A stretch of 5,523 nt of DNA from Candidatus Cloacimonadota bacterium (GTDB lineage: Bacteria > Cloacimonadota > Cloacimonadia > Cloacimonadales > Cloacimonadaceae): NCBI GenBank assembly GCA_023230795.1, contig JALNWR010000171.1, positions 1 through 5,523 of the forward strand. Direction: 5' to 3'. Below the pieces are notes generated by a model, which saw nothing but the letters and a program-made list of their open reading frames with translations, made no database searches and was not told the origin of the DNA. How positions within the stretch are numbered: position 1 is the stretch's first letter; each line of letters begins with the position of its first letter. A program made the translations under genes and the position numbers. Positions 1 through 5,445 of this stretch are shown here, piece by piece.

Positions 1-81
1 GACGGCATTTTAGATAGCAACCTACAGCTACACAAGGTTATAGAGTCCTGTAGGGACGGCATTTCAGATAGCAAACACCGA
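1..81. repeat. 81-bp structured direct repeat, left copy
   Basis: This stretch matches 5443-5523 at 80 of 81 positions; the only difference is A26 here against G5468. It holds two copies of a 20-nt box, 1-20 and 55-74, which differ only at the tenth-to-twelfth position region (ATTTTAG against ATTTCAG) and lie 54 bp apart. The second box is preceded by a short hairpin, GTCC (45-48), loop TGTAG, GGAC (54-57). A longer alternative stem pairs CCTACAG (21-27) with CTGTAGG (48-54); the two folds exclude each other because they share bases 48 and 54. There is no open reading frame of note. It looks like an interspersed, hairpin-forming repeat of the REP/MITE sort. The family assignment is inference, and the true left boundary may lie outside the window. 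Confidence 0.9.
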
Positions 82-108
82 CCAGTCCATAATCAGACTC
101 TCGTAAAA

Positions 109-120
109 TGGGGGAATGCC
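109..120. repeat. 12-bp inverted repeat, left arm (tgggggaatgcc)
   Basis: The 12-mer TGGGGGAATGCC is found here on the + strand and again, inverted, at 5290-5301. In both places it lies just inside the 81-bp terminal repeats. It creates the same spurious N-terminus, M-G-E-C, in reading frames on both sides. A shared 12-mer somewhere in 5.5 kb can arise by chance (roughly one pair expected), so only the symmetrical placement makes it notable. Confidence 0.45.
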
Positions 121-135
121 TGCCAAAAAAAGGCA

Positions 136-166
136 TTGACAGAATCTCATCTCTCATTAAGTTAAT
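136..166 (+). promoter_or_regulatory. Candidate sigma-70-like promoter for hppA
   Basis: A perfect TTGACA (136-141) is followed after 19 bases by GTTAAT (161-166), four of six matches to TATAAT. The spacer is longer than the usual 17 and the -10 is imperfect, so this is only a candidate. It would give a leader of about 55 bases before the hppA start. The -35 overlaps the right arm of a 6-bp hairpin, AATGCC (115-120) with GGCATT (132-137), loop rich in A. Promoter consensus in this organism's phylum may differ. Confidence 0.35.
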
Positions 167-217
167 TCGAAACGTGGAAGCTTGTGCCCCACAATTATTT
201 ATCTCAGCATTATACAT

Positions 218-222
218 GGAGG
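218..222 (+). promoter_or_regulatory. Ribosome binding site deciding the hppA start
   Basis: GGAGG sits 5 bases before the ATG at 228. No comparable site precedes the ATG at 108, whose first 40 codons cross repeat and promoter-like sequence, and the in-frame ATG at 237 is 14 bases from the GGAGG. This fixes the start at 228. Confidence 0.8.
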
Positions 223-227
223 TATAT

Positions 228-2582
228 ATGCCTGTTATGCCAGCAATATGGTATTTAGCACCTTTTGGAGCGATCTTAGCGCTTTGTTTTGCCTATTTCT
301 TTTATCGTAATGTACTTGCACATGATCCTGGAAACAAGCGCATGCAGGAAATTGCCGGCTTTGTGCGCGAGGGGGCCTATGCTTACCTCTTGCAACAGTA
401 CAAGGGTGTAGGTATATTTTTTGCTGTAGCCCTGGCTATCTTTTTATACCTGGCCTATGCACTGAAGGTTTTGGACCCGATGATCCCCTGGGGCTTTCTC
501 AGCGGAGGGTTTATGAGCGGTCTGGCCGGATTCATCGGCATGAATACTGCCACCATGGCCTCCAGCCGTACGGCTCAGGCCTGTTCTGACAGCCTGAATA
601 AGGGTCTCAAAGTGGCTTTCAGAGCCGGAGGCGTGATGGGGCTTACCGTAGTAGGCCTGGCTTTGATAGATATGTCTGCCTGGTTTTTTATCCTGAACGC
701 CATGGGCTATCCTCTGGAAAAGATTGCTGTGGTGATGTTATCCTTTGGCATGGGCGCCAGCACTCAAGCCCTGTTTTCCCGTTTGGGCGGCGGCATCTAT
801 ACCAAAGCCGCGGATGTGGGTGCAGACCTGGTGGGCAAAGTGGAAGCGGGCATCCCCGAAGACGACCCCCGCAATCCCGCTACCATCGCCGATAACGTTG
901 GCGACAACGTTGGTGACGTAGCCGGCATGGGTGCAGACCTCTATGAATCTTATGCAGGCAGTATCCTTGCCACCGCCGCCTTGGGTATGAGTGCGGTCCT
1001 GCAGCTTTCTGTGCACAATCCTGTAATGTATGACTTTATGTTCAATTTCATCGCAGCGCCTTTGATCCTGGCCGGAATCGGCGCTTTACTATCTATCTTG
1101 GGCATCTTTATAGTCTCCACCAAAGAAGATGCCGGCATGAAAGAGCTGATGATAGCCCTGAACAAAAGCGTTTATCTGAGTTCCGCTTTGATCGCGGTAG
1201 CTTCCTTCTTTGTGTGCAAAGCGTTACTGCCTCCGGATATGTATCTGGGTATCTTTTTATCCTCTGTGGTAGGACTGATGGCCGGGATTTTGATCGGGCA
1301 TTCCACGGAACTTTGGACTTCGCATTCTTATCCCGCCACGCGTAATATTGCCAAACAAGGTGAATACGGCTCCGCCACCGTGATTCTGGAAGGATTCAGC
1401 GTGGGCATGCTTTCCACGGCTATGCCGGTGCTCATCATCGCTGCTGCCATCATCATGGCCTTTGTAATCTCAGGTGGATACAAGCATGTGGAACTGGGTC
1501 TATACGGCATCGGATTTGGAGCGGTCGGCATGCTGGCCACTTTGGGTGTGACCTTGGCTATGGACGCCTTTGGGCCGATAGCCGATAACGCCGGAGGCAA
1601 TGCCCAGATGTCCTATCTGCCCAAAGAAGTGCGGGAACGCACAGACAGCCTGGATTCTGTGGGAAATACCACTGCTGCGATAGGCAAGGGTTTTGCCATC
1701 GGCTCGGCTGCGCTCACAGCCATGGCGCTCCTTGCTGCATATCTGGAAAAAGTGCGGGATGGCTTGGTGATGCTGGGCAATAAAACAGGCGTTACGGCTA
1801 CCCTGGATATAAACTATGGCGCAGTCAGCGAAAAAGTGGAAGTAGCCAAGGCCAGCCTCAATCAATTCATCGCCTACTACCAGGTCAATCCCCTCAATCC
1901 CAAATTCCTTTTGGGCATCTTCATCGGAGCCATGGTAGTATTTGTATTCTCCGCCCTCACCATCAAAGCCGTGGGCAAAGCTGCCGGACTGATGGTAAAT
2001 GAAGTCCGCCGGCAATTTACCTCCATGCCGGGCATCCTGCAAGGCAAAACAAAACCGGATTATGCCCGCTGCGTAAAGATTTCCACCGTGGGAGCCCAAC
2101 AGCAGATGATCCTGCCCGCCATCATCGGCATTGTGACCCCTGTGGCAGTAGGTCTCGTCTTTGGCGTGGCCGGAGTATTGGGACTGTTGATTGGCGGACT
2201 GACCACCGGCTTTGTAACCGCCGTGATGATGAACAACGCCGGCGGCGCTTGGGATAATGCCAAGAAATACGTGGAGACAGGAGCAGTCGGAGGCTCCGGT
2301 TCGTCTGTACACAAAGCTACCATAGTAGGCGACACCGTGGGCGATCCTTTCAAAGATACCGCCGGACCCTGCATTAATATCCTGATCAAACTCATGAGCA
2401 TGGTCTCCATAGTCTTTGGCGGCTTTATCGTGGCGTATTCTCCCAAGATCGAAAGCCTTTACACGCCCAAAGCTCCTATCGTAGAAGAAGTGCAGGTACT
2501 CAAACAATATCCTTTTGAAGACATGCGGGATGAAAGCATTCTGTGGAATGAAGCTGGAGACAGCATTGGCGTTGTAAAATAA
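228..2582 (+). CDS. hppA: Membrane-bound ion-translocating pyrophosphatase (K+-dependent subtype by sequence)
   Basis: This 784-residue integral membrane enzyme hydrolyses inorganic pyrophosphate and uses the energy to pump H+ and/or Na+ across the cytoplasmic membrane. The family hallmarks are all present. The catalytic segment runs from D196 through D200, K204 and E206 to E211-D212-D213-P214, followed by DNVGDNVGD (222-230) and D237/E240. A second cluster has D446, D453, N454 and N458. The third runs from NNAGGAWDNAKKY (669-681) to GDTVGDPFKDT (701-711). About 16 hydrophobic segments are expected. GNTTAAIG (479-486) carries Ala at 483 and Gly at 486, where K+-independent enzymes have Lys and usually Thr, so this should be the K+-stimulated class. 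E240, in ADLYESY, is at the gate position seen in Na+-transporting members, but the transported ion cannot be settled from this alone. About 45 hydrophilic, acidic residues follow the last membrane segment. The frame stays open upstream to 108, but the GGAGG at 218 supports 228. It is monocistronic, with a terminator just after. GC is clearly higher than in the downstream genes (38 of 60 in bases 841-900). Confidence 0.97.
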   Translation: MPVMPAIWYLAPFGAILALCFAYFFYRNVLAHDPGNKRMQEIAGFVREGAYAYLLQQYKGVGIFFAVALAIFLYLAYALKVLDPMIPWGFLSGGFMSGLAGFIGMNTATMASSRTAQACSDSLNKGLKVAFRAGGVMGLTVVGLALIDMSAWFFILNAMGYPLEKIAVVMLSFGMGASTQALFSRLGGGIYTKAADVGADLVGKVEAGIPEDDPRNPATIADNVGDNVGDVAGMGADLYESYAGSILATAALGMSAVLQLSVHNPVMYDFMFNFIAAPLILAGIGALLSILGIFIVSTKEDAGMKELMIALNKSVYLSSALIAVASFFVCKALLPPDMYLGIFLSSVVGLMAGILIGHSTELWTSHSYPATRNIAKQGEYGSATVILEGFSVGMLSTAMPVLIIAAAIIMAFVISGGYKHVELGLYGIGFGAVGMLATLGVTLAMDAFGPIADNAGGNAQMSYLPKEVRERTDSLDSVGNTTAAIGKGFAIGSAALTAMALLAAYLEKVRDGLVMLGNKTGVTATLDINYGAVSEKVEVAKASLNQFIAYYQVNPLNPKFLLGIFIGAMVVFVFSALTIKAVGKAAGLMVNEVRRQFTSMPGILQGKTKPDYARCVKISTVGAQQQMILPAIIGIVTPVAVGLVFGVAGVLGLLIGGLTTGFVTAVMMNNAGGAWDNAKKYVETGAVGGSGSSVHKATIVGDTVGDPFKDTAGPCINILIKLMSMVSIVFGGFIVAYSPKIESLYTPKAPIVEEVQVLKQYPFEDMRDESILWNEAGDSIGVVK

Positions 2583-2603
2583 GGTTTTGAAAGCTTTAAG
2601 GAT

Positions 2604-2631
2604 AGAGACGGGTTCATCCCCGTCTCTTTTT
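2604..2631 (+). terminator. Intrinsic terminator of hppA
   Basis: A perfect 9-bp stem, AGAGACGGG (2604-2612) with CCCGTCTCT (2619-2627), encloses a 6-base loop and runs into five Ts (2627-2631). It begins 22 bases after the hppA stop and separates hppA from the downstream pair. Confidence 0.92.
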
Positions 2632-2895
2632 CCCGTATTGATTCATTGAGGCCATTTTATAGATATTTATACCACTATCAAGCTCTAAGCAAGCGAGAAT
2701 CATACCTGATAAACTTCCTGTCGGCCAAAAGCCCAAAGATACATTTCCAAGAATAAGATAAAAAGATATTGACTGATATCGGCCTTTTAAAATCATACCT
2801 TTCAGTAATAAAAGGAAATGCTTGTGCAAAATAAATTCAATATAAGGATAAGAAAACCATCCTATCTCCTTGCTGAAACTGAAATTATCTGCCAT
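2614..2895 (-). pseudogene. Possible relic of a secreted-protein C-terminus (type IX sorting-tail-like)
   Basis: A 93-codon minus-strand frame lies in the otherwise empty stretch between hppA and the kinase-like gene. It has no ribosome binding site before its ATG, and its last codons run through the hppA terminator, so it is unlikely to be an intact gene. Its second half loosely resembles the C-terminal sorting domain of type IX secreted proteins: SISFYLILGNVSL (residues 42-54) recalls the 'ISYxL...GNVSLxVY' strand, and SGINIYKMAS (74-83) followed by KKR (89-91) recalls the 'SGIYFYKM...KK' end. The glycine-rich middle part of that domain is not recognisable. It may equally be chance in AT-rich DNA. 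Apart from this and the terminator I see nothing functional in 2632-2980. Confidence 0.22.
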
Positions 2896-2980
2896 CAGTT
2901 TTCAGCCTGAGTAGGGATAAGCGGTAGTGTTTCCAGAATTTATGGCTTTGCCGAAAGAAGAGCTAAGCCGATCATAAGAA

Positions 2981-2985
2981 GAGGA
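2981..2985 (+). promoter_or_regulatory. Ribosome binding site of the kinase-like gene
   Basis: GAGGA, within a purine-rich run, stands 5 bases before the ATG at 2991. Upstream, GGCTT (2944-2948) can pair with AAGCC (2965-2969) around a 16-base loop; this is too weak to call a regulatory structure. No convincing promoter was found. Confidence 0.7.
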
Positions 2986-2990
2986 AAAGC

Positions 2991-3608
2991 ATGAATATTA
3001 TAACTATAAGCAGAGAGTTCGGTAGTGGTGGCAGGGAAGTTGGCATCAATCTTTCCAGGCATCTTGCTTATGATTATTACGACAAGGAAATCATTGCAGA
3101 GATTGCCAAAAACAAGGATATGGAAGAGAGTTTTGTAGAAAGAACCTTGGAAAATCAGGGCTGGCATAATATCCCACTCACCCATCATTGTTCTTTATCG
3201 TATTTTTTGCAGTCTCTGAGTATAGAGGTTCTCTTGGAGCAACGGCGTGTGATTGAAGAGATTGCGAAGGTGGGGCGGGACTTCATCATCGTCGGCAGAA
3301 ATGCAGACACTATCCTGCAAGAGCATAAGCCCTTCAATATCTTTCTGTGCGCTGATATGGAATCGAAGATAAATCGTTGCCGCAGAAGGGCACCCGAAGG
3401 TGAGGACCTGACCGATAAAGAATTGATTCGCAAGATACATAAAGTGGATAAAAATCGTGCCCGCACCCGGGACCTTATCTCCGGTAGTGCCTGGAAAGAT
3501 CCAGAGGCCTATCATCTTACCGTAAATACTGCAAGTTGGGAGATCCAGGAGATTACCGTAGCTCTGGCTGATTTTGCCAAAGCCTGGTTTGAAAGACCGT
3601 ACAGGTGA
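2991..3608 (+). CDS. Cytidylate-kinase-like P-loop protein (AAK6 / Cytidylate_kin2 family)
   Basis: A 205-residue soluble protein of the cytidylate-kinase-like family, whose members have the nucleoside-monophosphate kinase fold but mostly unproven substrates. The N-terminus M-N-I-I-T-I-S-R-E-F leads into the family's glycine loop GSGGREVG (11-18). It lacks the Lys-Ser/Thr of a classical Walker A; that is usual for this family and differs from true Cmk. YYDKEII (29-35) is the typical second motif, GRDFIIVGRNAD (95-106) is the strand and loop of the NMP-binding core, and the basic stretch RCRRRAP (129-135) with KVDKNRARTRD (151-161) fits the lid region. YHLTVNTA (174-181) is the usual final core strand. 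Length is normal for the family. The stop overlaps the GTG start of the MATE gene by 4 bases, so the two are almost certainly co-translated. Real enzymatic activity and substrate are unknown; housekeeping CMP kinase is unlikely. Confidence 0.9.
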   Translation: MNIITISREFGSGGREVGINLSRHLAYDYYDKEIIAEIAKNKDMEESFVERTLENQGWHNIPLTHHCSLSYFLQSLSIEVLLEQRRVIEEIAKVGRDFIIVGRNADTILQEHKPFNIFLCADMESKINRCRRRAPEGEDLTDKELIRKIHKVDKNRARTRDLISGSAWKDPEAYHLTVNTASWEIQEITVALADFAKAWFERPYR

Positions 3609-4933
3609 TAAAGTTATCTGATCGCTTCAGCTATAAAAAGCTGCTGAGATTTACCATGCCCGGCATCATGATGATGATCGCTTCATCTATCTATGGTGTG
3701 ATTGATGGGTTTTTCATATCAAATTTTGTGGGAAGCACGGCCTTTGCCGGTGTTAATTTTATCTTGCCGGTCTTAGTTATCCTGGGCTTTGTGGGGATTA
3801 TGTTTGGCACCGGTGGTAGTGCATTGATAGGGAAGACCATGGGCGAAGGAAACAGAAGAAAGGCGAATGAAATCTTTTCTATGTTGATTTATGTCACCAT
3901 AGCTATAGGGGTGATCCTCGGAGCCGTGGGCATTGTTTGCCTTCGGAAAATTACGTCGGCTTTGGGTGCAGAAGCTCAGCTTTTGGAAGATAGTGTGTTA
4001 TATGGAACTATTATTTTGTTTATGCTCCCATTTGCTATGCTTCAAGCTGAGTTTCACTGCCTGTTTTCCACTGCAGAAAAACCTAAAATAGGCATGTATA
4101 TTACTATCGCAGCAGGATTAACAAATATAGTACTGGATGCTTTGTTTATTATTGTGTTTTCTTGGGGACTAAAGGGGGCAGGCTGGGCCACTGCTATTAG
4201 CATGGTAGTTGGCGGTGCCGTTCCCATCATATATTTTGCCAGAACAAATACCAGCCTCTTGCGCCTCACCAAGCTGAAGCTTGATCTAAAGGCACTGCTT
4301 AAAACATGTTCCAATGGAGCTTCTGAATTTGTGAGCATGCTGGCAATGTCCTTAGTTGGAATCGTGTACAATGTACAGCTATTAAAATATGCCGGAGAAA
4401 ATGGAGTAGCTGCTTATGGAGTCATCATGTATGTCAGCATGATCTACATGGCTGTGTTTGGAGGCTTTTCATTGGGCGCAGCGCCTATAATCAGCTACCA
4501 TTTCGGAGCAAAAAACACAGAAGAACTGAAGGGTTTATTCAAGCGAAGTTTTGTGATTATCGGCGGCTTTTCTGTGCTCTTGTTTCTGACATCGGTGCTA
4601 TTCGGCAATCCGATCTCAAAGCTATTCGTGGGTTATGACCCCCAGCTTATGGACCTTACGCAAAGAGGTTTTCGCTTGTATTCTTTTTCTTTCTTACTCG
4701 TAGGAGTTCCTGTCTTTGGCTCAGCCTTGTTTACTGCCTTAAATGATGGCTTCACTTCTGCTACTATTGCTTTTCTGCGCACTGTAGTCTTTGAGATAGC
4801 CGCAATCCTGACCTTCCCTCTGATCTGGGGAGTGGATGGGATATGGTTATCAGTGGTTTTTGCAGAAGCTATGGCCCTCACCGTAACGCTGATCCTAATT
4901 AAAATAAAGCGTAACAAATATCAGTATTACTAA
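3605..4933 (+). CDS. MATE family multidrug/metabolite exporter, MepA-like
   Basis: A 442-residue inner-membrane protein of the multidrug and toxic compound extrusion family, which exports mostly cationic organic compounds in exchange for Na+ or H+. It has the expected two homologous halves of six membrane segments: roughly 17-37, 45-70, 91-113, 130-150, 162-182 and 190-210, then 245-262, 268-295, 313-333, 355-379, 387-407 and 412-433. The opening LLRFTMPGIMMMIASSIYGVIDGFFISNFVG-type segment (13-43), GTGGSALIGKTMGEG (68-82) with basic residues after it, NIVLDALFI (174-182) and GFSLGAAPIISYHFGAKN (287-304) are typical of the MepA branch. The start is GTG at 3605, overlapping the kinase-like gene's TGA in a GTGA arrangement; there is no strong ribosome binding site, which fits translational coupling. 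The next ATG, at 3656, would remove conserved N-terminal sequence. Substrate is not predictable. No clear terminator follows. Confidence 0.95.
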   Translation: MIKLSDRFSYKKLLRFTMPGIMMMIASSIYGVIDGFFISNFVGSTAFAGVNFILPVLVILGFVGIMFGTGGSALIGKTMGEGNRRKANEIFSMLIYVTIAIGVILGAVGIVCLRKITSALGAEAQLLEDSVLYGTIILFMLPFAMLQAEFHCLFSTAEKPKIGMYITIAAGLTNIVLDALFIIVFSWGLKGAGWATAISMVVGGAVPIIYFARTNTSLLRLTKLKLDLKALLKTCSNGASEFVSMLAMSLVGIVYNVQLLKYAGENGVAAYGVIMYVSMIYMAVFGGFSLGAAPIISYHFGAKNTEELKGLFKRSFVIIGGFSVLLFLTSVLFGNPISKLFVGYDPQLMDLTQRGFRLYSFSFLLVGVPVFGSALFTALNDGFTSATIAFLRTVVFEIAAILTFPLIWGVDGIWLSVVFAEAMALTVTLILIKIKRNKYQYY

Positions 4934-4939
4934 GATCAA

Positions 4940-4971
4940 GCGATTTTAGATCATAGACCTATAGCTACAGA
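4940..4971 (+). repeat. Degenerate third copy of the terminal repeat's left half
   Basis: Beginning 7 bases after the MATE stop, the sequence ATTTTAGAT (4943-4951), a 2-base insertion, AG, then ACCTATAGCTACAGA follows the same order as ATTTTAGATAGCAACCTACAGCTACACA in the 81-bp repeat (bases 7-34). About 24 positions agree, with short gaps. After this the similarity is lost, so it appears to be a decayed or partial unit. Confidence 0.5.
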
Positions 4972-5205
4972 ATAAAAAGAGAAAAAGCTTGGATATAGCT
5001 TTGTCCGAACCGGCCTCTCCCCTTAGCCGTCGTGGAAATCTCGTGGAAATAGCAGTAAAATATACTCTTATTTGCAGGTCATATTGAGGACATTCCATAA
5101 GGTAGAGTAGCATGCCGATGCTGCTGAATCTGCCGTCTGGGGGAAGCTGCCCGGGGCGCTGAACTCCGATTCGGCGCCGATCGTTTTCAAGCCCTGCGGC
5201 TTTGC

Positions 5206-5224
5206 TGGATGCGAGACGCATCCA
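5206..5224. repeat. Perfect 8-bp hairpin with 3-base loop
   Basis: TGGATGCG (5206-5213) and CGCATCCA (5217-5224) pair perfectly around AGA. No T-tract follows on either strand, so it is not a terminator. It overlaps the first unit of the adjacent 17-bp tandem repeat. Confidence 0.7.
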
Positions 5225-5281
5225 ATCCAGCGAATACGCAAATCCAAGAAATACGACAATCCAGTAAATACGCCAATCCAG
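5214..5281. repeat. 17-bp tandem repeat, four units
   Basis: Four consecutive 17-base units run 5214-5230, 5231-5247, 5248-5264 and 5265-5281. The last three are very alike (consensus NAAATACGCCAATCCAG); the first is more divergent (AGACGCATCCAATCCAG). A fading fragment, ACAAATCTGG, follows to 5291. Read on the minus strand the unit is CTGGATTGGCGTATTTN. A 17-bp period shifts the frame, which also argues against coding use. Confidence 0.85.
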
Positions 5282-5289
5282 ACAAATCT

Positions 5290-5301
5290 GGCATTCCCCC
5301 A
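5290..5301. repeat. 12-bp inverted repeat, right arm
   Basis: GGCATTCCCCCA is the exact reverse complement of the 12-mer at 109-120. It directly adjoins the end of the 17-bp tandem repeats. The flanking bases (AAAA/TTTT side) do not extend the match. Confidence 0.45.
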
Positions 5302-5432
5302 AAATATCGAGTCACTCTTTTGATAAAGAACTTAATGATGGTATCTTAGCTATCATCTATGCCTATGTATTTCAGTTTATACTTTTGGCAGTTAAGATTC
5401 ATGATTCTAGCATTAATGTCCTTCCAATCCGA

Positions 5433-5445
5433 GTCCCATCGGGAC
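5433..5445. repeat. Hairpin leading into the right repeat copy
   Basis: GTCCC (5433-5437) pairs with GGGAC (5441-5445) around a 3-base loop, ATC. It sits in front of the first 20-nt box in the same way that GTCC/GGAC sits in front of the second box, which shows that the natural repeat unit is hairpin plus box and begins at least 10 bases before 5443. Confidence 0.7.

Larger units (their letters stand above)
4934..5442. other. Non-coding tract rich in repeats and hairpins
   Basis: No credible gene lies here. The only longer frames (minus strand, from 5302) start in the 12-bp inverted repeat, run through tandem repeats and hairpins, and have no ribosome binding site. Composition is uneven: 75 of 120 bases are G or C in 5101-5220, against 19 of 60 in 5341-5400. 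Small hairpins include AGCAT/ATGCT (5109-5122), AAGCC/GGCTT (5189-5202) and TGGATGCG/CGCATCCA (5206-5224), and a near-palindrome centred on CGGCGCCG lies at 5167-5183. A 10-base word, TCGTGGAAAT, is repeated in tandem at 5030-5039 and 5041-5050. The block may be a degraded mobile or interspersed element. From 5303 to 5432 nothing is recognised. Confidence 0.7.

Noticed and set aside
108..227. N-terminal 40-codon extension of hppA from the ATG at 108
   Set aside because: It reads through repeat-like and promoter-like sequence, adds no family similarity and has no ribosome binding site; GGAGG at 218 clearly serves the ATG at 228.
1500..2507. Long open frame of 335 codons on the minus strand inside hppA
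   Set aside because: It is the complement of strongly conserved pyrophosphatase sequence; its His- and Gly-rich content is typical of a shadow frame.
2769..2797. TTGACT as a -35 for the kinase-like gene
   Set aside because: No acceptable -10 follows at 16-18 bases (ATCATA or TCATAC only), and it lies about 200 bases from the gene.
2944..2969. GGCTT/AAGCC stem before the kinase-like gene as a riboswitch
   Set aside because: A 5-bp stem with a 16-base loop and no recognisable aptamer motif.
4946..5302. 118-codon minus-strand frame with a hydrophobic start
   Set aside because: It begins at TTG in the 12-bp repeat, translates 17-bp tandem repeats and hairpins, and has no ribosome binding site or recognisable domain.
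5349..5363. Possible inverted copy of the 20-nt repeat box (GCTATC....ATGCC)
   Set aside because: Only 11 of 15 positions match and the neighbouring bases do not; this is within chance.
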